Shown: piece by piece, positions 8,267 through 17,465 of the stretch | Layout: each line of letters starts with the position of its first letter | Numbering within the stretch: position 1 is the first letter of the stretch | Source: CAIWHR01 sp039931775 | GTDB taxonomy: Bacteria > Pseudomonadota > Gammaproteobacteria > Burkholderiales > Casimicrobiaceae | Direction: 5' to 3' | NCBI GenBank assembly: GCA_039931775.1 | Contig: JBDTRG010000007.1 | Span: forward strand, 1 to 52,899 | DNA: 52,899 nt | Notes under the pieces: generated by a model | Told to the model about the DNA's origin: nothing | What the model saw: only the letters and a program-made list of their open reading frames with translations | The model's database searches: none | Made by a program: the position numbers and the translations under genes

Positions 8267-11200
8267 GCGCTCCGGCGAGGATGCGTTCGCAGCCGACGAC
8301 GACGCGTCGCGCGAGCGTGCGCTCGACATCGGACGATCCTTTCTGGTTCAGGCGCCGGCGGGATCGGGGAAGACCGGCCTTCTGATCCAGCGCTACCTCG
8401 CACTCCTTGCCCACGTGGAGCGCCCCGAGCAGATCGTCGCGATGACGTTCACTCGCAAGGCCGCCGGCGAGATGCGGGAGCGCATCGTCGCCGCGCTTCG
8501 TGACCCCGATGCCGGGACGCCCGCCGCGTCGACGCATGTGATGCGCACTCGGGCGCTGGCGAAAGCCGCGCTCGCACAGGACTCGCGGCAGGGCTGGGGG
8601 CTCGCGGATCACCCGTCGCGTCTTTCCGTCTTCACGATCGACGCGCTGTCGGCGACGCTCGTCCGGCAGGCACCGTTGGCAACGGGCATGGGCGCGGCGC
8701 CGCACATCGAAGAGCGTGCCGCACCGCTCTATTCGGAGGCCGCGCGGACCGCGCTTGCCGCAGCCCACGCCGACGATCCGGCGTGGCGCCGCCTGCTGTG
8801 GCACCTCGACAACGATGCCGATCTGACCGTCGCGCTCGTCGCCGGCATGCTGGCCAAGCGCGACCAGTGGATGAGCATCGTCATGACCGCGGATCGCAGC
8901 GGCTTCCGCGCCAGCCTCGAAGCGGCGCTCGCCACGGAAATCACCGGCGAGATCGCCGAAGCAGCGAAGCTCTTTCCGGCGACTCTGGCAGGTGCGCTGA
9001 CCGACTTCGAGCGGTACGCGGCCGTGAACCTGACGAACTCGACGGAATCCGCGGACCTCGCGGGCCACCTCGCCGCCTGCGCTGCGCAGGGCGGGGCGCC
9101 ACCGCCCATGGCCTCGGCGCAGCCGTCATGGCAAGCGCTCGTCGATTGGTTGCTCGTCTCCGGCAAGGCGCAATTTCGGGTAGCCGTGGACAAGCGTCGC
9201 GGCTTCCCGGCAGTCGGAAAGGACAAGGATTCGCCGGCGCGGCAGCTACGCAACGTTGCGATGAGGAGTCTCCTCGCGGACCTCGCTGCCGTTGCCGGAC
9301 TCGCCGACGCGCTGCACGCCGTTCGCTGTCTTCCGCCGCCGCGCTACACCGATCAGGCGTGGGCGATCGTCGAGGCGCTGCTGGACGTCCTGCCACGAGC
9401 AGCCGACGAGTTGTTGCGGACCTTTAGCGCCGCGGGCGCCATCGACTTCATGCAAGGCACGATCGCGGCGCTCGACGCGCTGGGCGACGAGGAAGCGCCG
9501 TCCGACCTGCTGCTCAGGATCGACTATCAGCTGCAGCACCTGCTGATCGACGAATTCCAGGACACGTCGTTCACGCAGATCGAGCTGATCCGCCGGTTGA
9601 CCGCCGGTTGGCAGGTCGACGACGGGCGGACGCTCTTCGCCGTCGGCGATCCGATGCAATCGATCTATCGTTTCCGCGCCGCCGAGGTGCGGCTCTTCGT
9701 CGAAGCGCAGCAAGATCGGCGCGTCGCGGCGCTTCCGGTGGAAAACCTGGTACTGCGGCGCAACTTCCGATCGCAGGCACGCCTCGTCGACTGGTGCAAC
9801 GGCGTCTTTTCGAACGTGCTCGGTTCGCGCAGCGATCCGTGGCGCGGGACCGTCGGATTCGCCGCCGCGCTAGCCGCGAACGCTGCCACGCCGGGGCCGG
9901 CTGCGACGCTCGACATCGCGATCGATGAGCAGGACGAATCCCGCGCGATCGTTCGACATGTGCGCGCCGCACTCGACGCCGGGGCGAACGAGGTCGCGAT
10001 CCTCGTCCGCGCCCGGTCGCATCTCGACCACGTGCTGCCCGCCCTTCGCGCCGCGGGCATTGCGTTCGCCGCCGTGGAACTCGACGCGCTCGCGGAGCGG
10101 CAGGCGATTACCGACCTCGTGTCGTTGACGCACGCGCTGGTGCAGCCCGCCGACCGCCTCGCGTGGCTTGCCACCCTGCGCGCGCCATGGTGCGGGATGA
10201 CGCTCGCCGATCTCCTCGCCGTCGTGAAGGACGCCGACCGGCGCTGCAGCGGCTCGATCGCGGGGCTGATCGACGACGCCGACCCGGTCGCCGGACTCTC
10301 GGAGGACGGAAGATTGCGCTTCGAGCGCCTGGCGAAAGCGTTGGTGCCCGTACTGGGCGCGCGCGGCCGCGCCGGCATTGCGGCTCGCATGAACGGTGCC
10401 TGGCTCGCCCTGGGGGGGCCGGCAACGCTCATCGAGCCGATCGATCTCGATGCGGCCGAACGCTACTTCGCACTGCTCGCCGAACACGATGCTGCAGGCG
10501 ACGTGGCCGATTGGCCGGCCTTCGTCGATTCGATGAGGAAGCTCTACGCGGACCCGGAAGCCGCGGAAACCGCGAGCGTGCAGGTAATGACGCTGCATCG
10601 TGCCAAGGGCCTTGAATTCGATACGGTGATCCTGCCGGGACTCGCGCGGAGACCCAAACGCAGCGACGACGAAATCCTGCGCTGGCGCCGCCGTCCGCAA
10701 GGGCTTCTGCTCGCACCGATGAAGGGGAAAGGGGGCGCCGACGATCCCGTGCATGCCTATCTCGGACGGCTCGCGAGTGCAGAGGCCGGCGCGGAATTGG
10801 GGCGCCTGCTCTATGTCGGTTGCACGCGCGCCAGGCGCCGCCTCCATCTGACCGCGGTACTCGAAAGCGAAACGACCGATGCCGGAACCCTGGAATGGAA
10901 GTCTCCGTTGGACGGTTCTGCGCTGGCGAAATTCTGGGACTGCCCCGGCATCGCGATTCCGGCGCCGACTTCCGGGCACTCGCTGGTGCCATTACCCCCC
11001 CCGCCGCGCCTCCTCGCCCGTACGCCGGTCGACTGGACGGTGCGCCGTCCCGAGCCCGGGGTGCCCGTTATTGCCGTGGTGACACAGGCGGCCGAGCCGA
11101 TTCCCTTCGACTGGGCGCGTGAAACCGCCAGGCATGCGGGCAGCGTTACGCACCGGATTCTTGCGCAGATCGGCAGTGAAGGGCCGGGCGCGTGGGATGC

Positions 11201-11648
11201 CGCGCGCGTCAAAGCATCGGACCCGAGGGTCCGCGCCGAGCTCACCGGCGAAGGCGTCGACGACGCGGACCTGGATCGCGCCGCGGCGGGCGTCCTTGCA
11301 ACCGTCGACCGGATGCTCACGGACCCGCGCGGCCGGTGGCTCCTCGATACCGTGCATGAAGACGCGCGCAGCGAATGGGGGCTCGCCGGCGTCGACGGCG
11401 ATGCGATCGTCCACGTCGTGTTGGATCGAACCTTCGTCGCGGAAGGCGTGCGCTGGATCGTCGACTTCAAGACGGGCGCCCACGAAGGCGGCGACCTCGA
11501 GGCGTTTCTCGACCGCGAAGTCGCGCGTTATCGCGCTCAGCTCGAACGGTATGCACGCCTCGTGCGCGCGCTCGACTCGCGGCCCATTCGCCTCGGACTC
11601 TACTTTCCGGCGCATGGTGGTTGGCGGGATTGGTCATACGACTCGTAG
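8259..11648 (+). CDS. AddA-like UvrD/RecB helicase-nuclease
   Basis: An 1129-residue superfamily 1A helicase with a C-terminal nuclease. Helicase motifs in order: Walker A QAPAGSGKTG (31-40), AMTFTRKAAGEMR, LLIDEFQDTS (about 428-436), VGDPMQSIYRFR, LRRNFRSQ, VMTLHRAKGLEFD and LLYVGCTRARRRL. A RecB-type nuclease follows near the end (VLDRTF, then WIVDFKTG). It partners the upstream AddB-like protein, whose stop codon it overlaps, as in other AddAB-type end-resection machines. With a nuclease in each subunit, each could cut one strand. The Chi-like regulatory sequence cannot be inferred. Confidence 0.9.
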   Translation: MRERSGEDAFAADDDASRERALDIGRSFLVQAPAGSGKTGLLIQRYLALLAHVERPEQIVAMTFTRKAAGEMRERIVAALRDPDAGTPAASTHVMRTRALAKAALAQDSRQGWGLADHPSRLSVFTIDALSATLVRQAPLATGMGAAPHIEERAAPLYSEAARTALAAAHADDPAWRRLLWHLDNDADLTVALVAGMLAKRDQWMSIVMTADRSGFRASLEAALATEITGEIAEAAKLFPATLAGALTDFERYAAVNLTNSTESADLAGHLAACAAQGGAPPPMASAQPSWQALVDWLLVSGKAQFRVAVDKRRGFPAVGKDKDSPARQLRNVAMRSLLADLAAVAGLADALHAVRCLPPPRYTDQAWAIVEALLDVLPRAADELLRTFSAAGAIDFMQGTIAALDALGDEEAPSDLLLRIDYQLQHLLIDEFQDTSFTQIELIRRLTAGWQVDDGRTLFAVGDPMQSIYRFRAAEVRLFVEAQQDRRVAALPVENLVLRRNFRSQARLVDWCNGVFSNVLGSRSDPWRGTVGFAAALAANAATPGPAATLDIAIDEQDESRAIVRHVRAALDAGANEVAILVRARSHLDHVLPALRAAGIAFAAVELDALAERQAITDLVSLTHALVQPADRLAWLATLRAPWCGMTLADLLAVVKDADRRCSGSIAGLIDDADPVAGLSEDGRLRFERLAKALVPVLGARGRAGIAARMNGAWLALGGPATLIEPIDLDAAERYFALLAEHDAAGDVADWPAFVDSMRKLYADPEAAETASVQVMTLHRAKGLEFDTVILPGLARRPKRSDDEILRWRRRPQGLLLAPMKGKGGADDPVHAYLGRLASAEAGAELGRLLYVGCTRARRRLHLTAVLESETTDAGTLEWKSPLDGSALAKFWDCPGIAIPAPTSGHSLVPLPPPPRLLARTPVDWTVRRPEPGVPVIAVVTQAAEPIPFDWARETARHAGSVTHRILAQIGSEGPGAWDAARVKASDPRVRAELTGEGVDDADLDRAAAGVLATVDRMLTDPRGRWLLDTVHEDARSEWGLAGVDGDAIVHVVLDRTFVAEGVRWIVDFKTGAHEGGDLEAFLDREVARYRAQLERYARLVRALDSRPIRLGLYFPAHGGWRDWSYDS

Positions 11649-11700
11649 ACTCGCCGCCCGCCACGAGGCCGGCGCGAGGGCAGGAACCCCGGAAATCCGC

Positions 11701-11706
11701 TAAAAT
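11701..11706 (+). promoter_or_regulatory. Candidate -10 of the ribF-ileS-lspA-ispH operon
   Basis: TAAAAT stands out in GC-rich DNA 30 bp before the ribF GTG. A clear -35 is not seen. It lies after the end of the AddA-like gene, consistent with a new transcription unit. Confidence 0.45.
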
Positions 11707-11735
11707 TCAGAGTTTTGTTGCATCGAGGTTCATTC

Positions 11736-12668
11736 GTGCGGGTTTATCGCGGCCTGCCTTCGTCCGGCGACGCTCCTGTCGCGCTGACGATCGGCAATTT
11801 CGACGGCGTCCACCTGGGCCACCAGGCCATGCTCGCCCGGCTCATCGAAGCCGCGGACGATCTCGCGCTTCCGCCCGCTGTTCTGACGTTCGATCCGCCG
11901 CCGCGCGAATTCTTCGCTCGTGATTCGGCGCCCCCACGGCTGTCGTCGCTGCGCGCCAAGATCGAACACTTCCGCGCGCAGGGTGTCCAACGTACTTACG
12001 TCGCGCGTTTCGATCGCAACCTCGCGTCGCTGGCCCCAGAGCAGTTCATCGCCGACGTGCTCGTCCGAAAGCTTTCGACCCGATGGCTGTTGGTCGGCGG
12101 AGATTTCCGATTCGGCAAGGGCAGGGCGGGCGACCTGACGACGCTGCGCAGCGCTGCCAGGACCTTCAGCGTGGAGGCGATGCGCACCGTGGCCGTCGAC
12201 GGCGAGCGCGCGTCGTCGACCGCCGTGCGCACGGCACTGGCGGCGGGCGATCTCGCGCGCGCCAACGCGCTTCTCGGCCGCTCGTTCACGATTTCCGGAC
12301 GTGTCGCACACGGGGCGAAGCTCGGGCGCAATCTGGGATTTCCGACCGCGAACATCCCGATGAAGCGCAAGCCGCCGCTCGCCGGCATCTTCGCGGTGCG
12401 CGTACATGGCCTCGGGAGCGCGCCGCGCACCGGCGTGGCCAGCGTCGGCGTGCGTCCGACGGTGTCGGACGAAGGCAAGCCGCTGCTCGAGGTCTTCATC
12501 TTCGATTTCGACGAAACGATCTACGGCCGGCGCGTCGGCGTGGAATTCTTGCACAAGTTGCGCGACGAGGAGCGGTACGCCGACCTCGACACGCTGACGA
12601 ACCAGATCCGCACCGACGTTGCGCAAGCCCGGGACTTTTTCAGCACCGCGTGCGCCCCAAAGTATTGA
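11736..12668 (+). CDS. ribF: Bifunctional riboflavin kinase / FAD synthetase
   Basis: GTG at 11736 with GAGG 5-8 nt upstream gives 310 residues beginning MRVYRGLPSSG, matching the usual RibF start; an upstream TTG at 11715 is less likely. The enzyme phosphorylates riboflavin to FMN and adenylylates FMN to FAD. The N-terminal adenylyltransferase domain has LTIGNFDGVHLGHQ (about 20-33), and the C-terminal riboflavin kinase domain contains LGFPTANIPM and VGVRPTV. It heads the ribF-ileS-lspA-ispH cluster typical of Proteobacteria, with 39 bp to ileS. Confidence 0.95.
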   Translation: MRVYRGLPSSGDAPVALTIGNFDGVHLGHQAMLARLIEAADDLALPPAVLTFDPPPREFFARDSAPPRLSSLRAKIEHFRAQGVQRTYVARFDRNLASLAPEQFIADVLVRKLSTRWLLVGGDFRFGKGRAGDLTTLRSAARTFSVEAMRTVAVDGERASSTAVRTALAAGDLARANALLGRSFTISGRVAHGAKLGRNLGFPTANIPMKRKPPLAGIFAVRVHGLGSAPRTGVASVGVRPTVSDEGKPLLEVFIFDFDETIYGRRVGVEFLHKLRDEERYADLDTLTNQIRTDVAQARDFFSTACAPKY

Positions 12669-12707
12669 CGCGTTGCCCACCCGTTCCCGAAAGAATCGAC
12701 TCTCCGC

Positions 12708-15557
12708 ATGCCCGACGATCCGAAAATCGACTACAAGACGACGCTGAACCTTCCCGATACCCGGTTCCCGATGCGCGGCGATCTCGCCAAGCGCGAGCCG
12801 CAGTGGGTGAAGGAATGGCAGGAAAACAAGGTCTACGAGGCGATCCGCGCCGCGTCGGCAGGCCGCCCGCGCTTCGTGCTGCACGATGGCCCGCCCTACG
12901 CGAACAACGACATCCACATCGGGCACGCGGTCAACAAGATCCTGAAGGACGTGGTCGTCAAGAGCAAGGCGCTGGCCGGCTTCGACGCGCCGTACGTACC
13001 CGGCTGGGACTGCCACGGCATGCCGATCGAAGTGCAGATCGAGAAGATGCATGGCAAGCACATCCCCGTCGAGGAAACGCAGCGGTTTGCGCGCATCTAC
13101 GCGAACGAGCAGATCGTGCGCCAGAAGGCCGACTTCGTGCGGCTGGGCGTCCTGGGCGACTGGGGCCGTCCGTACACGACGATGGCCTTCAAGAGCGAGG
13201 CCGACGAAATCCGCACGCTGGGCCGGATTCTCGAGAAGGGGTTCATCTACCGCGGTCTGAAGCCGGTCAACTGGTGCTTCGATTGCCAAAGCGCGCTGGC
13301 GGAGGCGGAAGTCGAGTACGAGGATCGCGTCGACATCGCGGTGGACGTCGCCTTCGCGGTCGATGACGCCGACCGCGCGAAGCTCGCGGCGGCGTTCGGG
13401 CTCGCCGCGCTGCCCGACGGAGCGGCGATGGCCGTCATCTGGACGACGACGCCGTGGACCATCCCGGCGAATCAGGCGCTTAACGTCCATCCGGATTTCG
13501 TCTATGCGCTGGTATCGACGTCGCGCGGTCATCTCGTCCTTGCCGAAGACCTGGCCGCGGCCTGCCTCGCGCGGTTCAAGCTCGAAGGCCGCATCGTTGC
13601 CACGGCAAAGGGCGCGTCGCTCGAATTGATCCGCTTTCGTCATCCGCTCTACGACCGTGCATCGCCTGTCTACCTCGGGACCTACGTCACGCTGGATCAG
13701 GGCACCGGCATCGTCCATTCGTCACCGGCGTATGGCGTCGAGGACTTCCAGTCGTGCCGGCGCTACGGAATGAAGGACGACGAGATCATCAACCCGGTGG
13801 GTGCGGACGGACGCTTCGCCGGGAGCCTGCCGTTTTTCGGCGGCGAGAAGATCTGGGAGGCCAATCCGCAGATCGTCGACAAGTTGCGGGGCGCCGGCGC
13901 GTTGCTGTCCGCAGAGAAATTCACGCACAGCTACATGCATTGCTGGCGGCACCGCACGCCGATCATCTATCGCGCCACGACGCAGTGGTTCGCCGGCATG
14001 GACGACGTCACCGGCTGGCGGGGCGTGAAACCGGCGAAGACGCTGCGCGAGACGGCGCTCAAAGGCATCGACGCAACGCAGTTCTACCCGGCATGGGGCA
14101 AGGCGAGGCTCTACGGGATGATCGCCAATCGGCCGGACTGGACGCTGTCCCGACAACGGCAATGGGGCGTGCCGATGCCGTTCTTCACCCACAAGGAAAC
14201 CGGGGAGCTCCACCCGCGCACGATGGAGCTCCTCGAAGAGGTCGCGAAGCGCGTCGAAAAGTCGGGCATCGAGGCATGGCAGACGCTCGATGTCCGCGAC
14301 CTCGACGCGGACGACCTCGATCAGTACGTGAAGATCAAGGATACGCTCGACGTCTGGTTCGACTCCGGTTCGACGCACCAGACGGTGATGGGCGGGCCCG
14401 ACGGCCGCACGACAGGCGCCGGATCGCATCCGCAGGACACCGGTTTCCCAGCGGATCTCTACCTCGAAGGCTCCGACCAGCACCGCGGCTGGTTCCACTC
14501 GTCGCTGCTCGTGTCGTGCATGCTGAACGGCGTGCCGCCGTACAAGGCGCTGTTGACCCATGGCTTCGCCGTCGACGGCGAAGGCAGGAAGATGTCGAAG
14601 TCGAAGGGCAACGGCATCGAGCCGCAGAAAGTGTCCAACACGCTCGGCGCCGAAATCCTGCGCCTCTGGGTCGCCTCGTCCGACTATTCGGGCGAGCTTT
14701 TCATCTCCGACGAGATCCTGAAGCGGGTCGTCGAAGGGTACCGCCGCATCCGCAACACGCTGCGTTTTCTGCTCGCGAACACTTCCGATTTCGATTCGGC
14801 GCAGGATGCGGTTGCGAACGCCGAGTTGCTCGAGATCGACCGGTACGCCATCGCCGCGGCGCGCGCGCTTTCCGACGCGGTGCGCGGGGACTTTGAGCGC
14901 TTCGAATTCCACCTCGTGATCCAGCGGCTGCAGACCTACTGCTCGGAGGACCTCGGCGGGTTTTACCTCGACGTGCTGAAGGATCGCCTCTACACGACCG
15001 GCAAGGCGAGCCGTGCCCGGCGCTCGGCGCAGACCGCGTTGGCACTGATCCGCGACGCGCTGCTCGAGCTGATGGCGCCCGTCCTTTCGTTCACTGCCGA
15101 GGAAGCCTGGCGAATCGTCCATCCGGACGACGTTTCGATCTTTTGCCGCACCTGGGTCGACGCGCTGCCGAAGGAGGCCGATGCGGACGCGCTGGTCGCG
15201 AAGTGGTCCCGCATCCTGGCGGTGCGTGGCGCCGTGCAAAAGGAGCTGGAAACCTTGCGTCAGAGTGGAAAGGTCGGCTCGTCGCTGCAGGCGGAAGTGG
15301 CGATCGCCGCGTCCGGAGATGATTACGATGCGCTGGCGAGCCTGGGCGACGACCTGCGTTTCGTACTGATCACGTCCGCCGCAAGCCTCGCGAAGGGCGA
15401 GCGCCTGACGATCGGCGCCACCCCGAGCGCGCACCCGAAATGCGAACGCTGCTGGCACTATCGCGCCGATGTCGGAGGCAGCGTCGCTCATCCGACCCTT
15501 TGCGGGCGCTGCGTTTCCAACCTGTTCGGAACGGGCGAGCCGCGCGCATTCGCGTGA
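12708..15557 (+). CDS. ileS: Isoleucine--tRNA ligase
   Basis: A 949-residue class I aminoacyl-tRNA synthetase charging tRNA-Ile. The HIGH motif is at residues 70-73 (NDIHIGHAVNKI) and KMSKS at about 628-632. The editing (CP1) domain lies between them. The C-terminal zinc finger (CERCWHYRAD and LCGRC, from about residue 911) is typical of the bacterial eubacterial-type IleRS. Length and domain order are standard. Its stop overlaps the lspA start region. Confidence 0.97.
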   Translation: MPDDPKIDYKTTLNLPDTRFPMRGDLAKREPQWVKEWQENKVYEAIRAASAGRPRFVLHDGPPYANNDIHIGHAVNKILKDVVVKSKALAGFDAPYVPGWDCHGMPIEVQIEKMHGKHIPVEETQRFARIYANEQIVRQKADFVRLGVLGDWGRPYTTMAFKSEADEIRTLGRILEKGFIYRGLKPVNWCFDCQSALAEAEVEYEDRVDIAVDVAFAVDDADRAKLAAAFGLAALPDGAAMAVIWTTTPWTIPANQALNVHPDFVYALVSTSRGHLVLAEDLAAACLARFKLEGRIVATAKGASLELIRFRHPLYDRASPVYLGTYVTLDQGTGIVHSSPAYGVEDFQSCRRYGMKDDEIINPVGADGRFAGSLPFFGGEKIWEANPQIVDKLRGAGALLSAEKFTHSYMHCWRHRTPIIYRATTQWFAGMDDVTGWRGVKPAKTLRETALKGIDATQFYPAWGKARLYGMIANRPDWTLSRQRQWGVPMPFFTHKETGELHPRTMELLEEVAKRVEKSGIEAWQTLDVRDLDADDLDQYVKIKDTLDVWFDSGSTHQTVMGGPDGRTTGAGSHPQDTGFPADLYLEGSDQHRGWFHSSLLVSCMLNGVPPYKALLTHGFAVDGEGRKMSKSKGNGIEPQKVSNTLGAEILRLWVASSDYSGELFISDEILKRVVEGYRRIRNTLRFLLANTSDFDSAQDAVANAELLEIDRYAIAAARALSDAVRGDFERFEFHLVIQRLQTYCSEDLGGFYLDVLKDRLYTTGKASRARRSAQTALALIRDALLELMAPVLSFTAEEAWRIVHPDDVSIFCRTWVDALPKEADADALVAKWSRILAVRGAVQKELETLRQSGKVGSSLQAEVAIAASGDDYDALASLGDDLRFVLITSAASLAKGERLTIGATPSAHPKCERCWHYRADVGGSVAHPTLCGRCVSNLFGTGEPRAFA

Positions 15558-16090
15558 GCGTCCCCCCGATGGCCACCTCATCGAACGCGGCGGGCATCCC
15601 TTCCTGGGGACGGTGGCTATGGGTCAGCGCGGGCGTCATCGCCGCCGATCAGCTGACCAAGGCCCTCGTTCTCGCGACGATACGCGAAGGCGACGGCATG
15701 GCCGTTACGCCGTTCCTTACTCTCGTGCTGACGTTCAACACCGGCGCCGCATTCAGCTTTCTCGCGAGCGCCGGCGGATGGCAGCGCTGGTTCTTCGTGG
15801 CGATCGCGGTAATCGCGGCCATCGTGATCGTCGCCTTGTTGAAGCGAGGCGGCACCACGATCTACCGCATCGGCCTCGTGCTGATCCTGGGGGGCGCGCT
15901 CGGCAACCTGTACGATCGGCTGATGCTCGGCAAGGTCGTCGATTTCCTGCTGTTCCACTATGCGGGGTGGGCGTACCCGGCGTTCAACGTCGCCGACAGC
16001 GCGATCACCGTCGGTGCGGTGCTGGTGGTCCTGGACACGTTCCGCCACCGGAGCGACGACGCGGCGCGCGTTCCGAAAGGCATACGATGA
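15554..16090 (+). CDS. lspA: Lipoprotein signal peptidase (SPase II)
   Basis: The GTG at 15554 overlaps the ileS TGA as GTGA, suggesting translational coupling (178 aa); ATG at 15569 is an alternative (173 aa), and neither has a good ribosome-binding site. The inner-membrane aspartyl protease cleaves signal peptides from diacylated prolipoproteins. Four transmembrane helices, the FNTGAAFSF motif and the catalytic aspartates D130 (VVDF) and D148 (NVADSAI) are present. A lipoprotein substrate in this window is the BMP-family binding protein at 30.4 kb. Confidence 0.95.
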   Translation: MSVPPMATSSNAAGIPSWGRWLWVSAGVIAADQLTKALVLATIREGDGMAVTPFLTLVLTFNTGAAFSFLASAGGWQRWFFVAIAVIAAIVIVALLKRGGTTIYRIGLVLILGGALGNLYDRLMLGKVVDFLLFHYAGWAYPAFNVADSAITVGAVLVVLDTFRHRSDDAARVPKGIR

Positions 16091-17052
16091 AGGTCCTGCT
16101 GGCGAATCCGCGCGGCTTCTGCGCCGGCGTCGATCGCGCGATCGCGATTGTCGAGCAGGCGCTGGCAAAGCATGGCGCGCCGATCTACGTCCGGCACGAA
16201 GTCGTCCACAACCGGTTCGTCGTCGACGACCTCAAGGCCAAGGGCGCGGTGTTCGTCGAGGGTCTCGACGAGGTTCCGACCGGCAGCACCGTCGTGTTTT
16301 CCGCGCACGGCGTGTCCAAGGCCGTCCGCGTCGAAGCCGACCTGCGCGCACTCACGGTGTTCGACGCCACCTGTCCTCTCGTCACGAAGGTGCATTCGGA
16401 AGTCGCGAAGATGCGTGACCAGGGTCGCGAGATCGTGATGATAGGTCACGCCGGCCATCCCGAAGTCGAAGGCACGATGGGCCAGTGCGAAGGCGGCATC
16501 CACCTCGTGGAATCGGTGGCGGATGTCGCGCGGCTCGCCGTAGCGAAGCCGGACGCTCTCGCGTACGTGACGCAGACCACGCTGTCGGTGGACGACGCGG
16601 CAGCGATCGTCGACGCGCTGAGGCTTCGCTACCCCGGCATCGTCGGGCCGAAGAAAGACGACATCTGCTACGCAACCCAGAATCGCCAGGATGCCGTCAA
16701 ATTCATGGCGCCGATGGCGGACGTCGTCATCGTCGTCGGCAGCCCGAACAGCTCGAATTCGAATCGGCTGCGCGAAGTCGCCTCGAATCGCGGCATCCCG
16801 GCCTACATGATCGACCGCGCAGACGAATTGCGGGCCGAGTGGGTCGCGGGAAAGGCGTGCATCGGTGTCACGGCAGGAGCGTCGGCGCCCGAAGTGCTCG
16901 TCAAGGAGGTCCTGGCGCGGCTTGCCGAGCTCGGCGCGAACGATGTTCGCGAGCTCGAGGGAACGCTGGAGCGCGTCGTGTTTCCGCTGCCCAAGGGGCT
17001 GCAGCACGCCACGGCACTGAAAACGCCCGAAGTCGGCCCCGCTTCGGATTGA
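16087..17052 (+). CDS. ispH: 4-hydroxy-3-methylbut-2-enyl diphosphate reductase
   Basis: A 321-residue iron-sulfur enzyme performing the last step of the MEP isoprenoid pathway, giving IPP and DMAPP. The three cluster ligands are C12 (RGFCAGV), C96 (DATCPLV) and C194 (DICYATQN); substrate-binding histidines H41 and H74 and the HPEVEGT segment are also present. The ATG overlaps the lspA stop as ATGA, so it is the last gene of the ribF operon. No obvious terminator follows. Confidence 0.96.
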   Translation: MKVLLANPRGFCAGVDRAIAIVEQALAKHGAPIYVRHEVVHNRFVVDDLKAKGAVFVEGLDEVPTGSTVVFSAHGVSKAVRVEADLRALTVFDATCPLVTKVHSEVAKMRDQGREIVMIGHAGHPEVEGTMGQCEGGIHLVESVADVARLAVAKPDALAYVTQTTLSVDDAAAIVDALRLRYPGIVGPKKDDICYATQNRQDAVKFMAPMADVVIVVGSPNSSNSNRLREVASNRGIPAYMIDRADELRAEWVAGKACIGVTAGASAPEVLVKEVLARLAELGANDVRELEGTLERVVFPLPKGLQHATALKTPEVGPASD

Positions 17053-17089
17053 GGTTGGCGGTATCGATCGCGCGCTGCTGTCGAGATCG

Positions 17090-17452
17090 TCAGCCGGAAG
17101 CGGCCCGCCGAAACGAAAGCAGTACCGCGATGAACGCGGCAGCCGCAAGCGCCGTCGCCATCCACGCCACGAGCGCATGTCGGCCGCCTTCGGTGATCGC
17201 GCGCACGAGGCCTTCGGCGACGTAGAGTGGAAGAGTCAGCGACGCCACCTGTCGCGCCTTTTGCGAGCCGCGTGACATCGGCCACCAGACGAGCGCGAGC
17301 GGCACGGCCTTGAGCGCGAGCCACGAGCCGCCCGGACGGACCGGCGCGAGGTAGAGCTCCCAGAGGATCTCGAGCAGCCCGAGTGCGGCGACGCAGGCGA
17401 CGGCAAGCCGATGCCAGCGTGCGGCCGCCGAATCGGGTGGAAGGGACGCCAA
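17090..17452 (-). CDS. DUF2069 membrane protein
   Basis: A 120-residue hydrophobic protein with about four predicted transmembrane helices (around 16-33, 45-60, 68-85 and 93-112), matching the DUF2069 family of proteobacterial inner-membrane proteins of unknown function. It follows the PilZ-like gene by 13 bp on the same strand and converges on ispH. Nothing in the sequence suggests a specific activity. Confidence 0.75.
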   Translation of the reverse strand: MASLPPDSAAARWHRLAVACVAALGLLEILWELYLAPVRPGGSWLALKAVPLALVWWPMSRGSQKARQVASLTLPLYVAEGLVRAITEGGRHALVAWMATALAAAAFIAVLLSFRRAASG

Positions 17453-17465
17453 CGCGTCGTCGACT

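Noticed and set aside
11730..15581. Two long minus-strand frames opposite ribF and ileS
   Set aside because: Both lie antisense to unmistakable ribF and ileS; no recognisable domain or start signal.
16950..16962. GAACGATGTTCG in ispH and similar sequences in hldA (around 47698) as LexA boxes
   Set aside because: The half-site spacing or orientation differs from GAACG-N2-CGTTC and the sites are deep within coding sequence.
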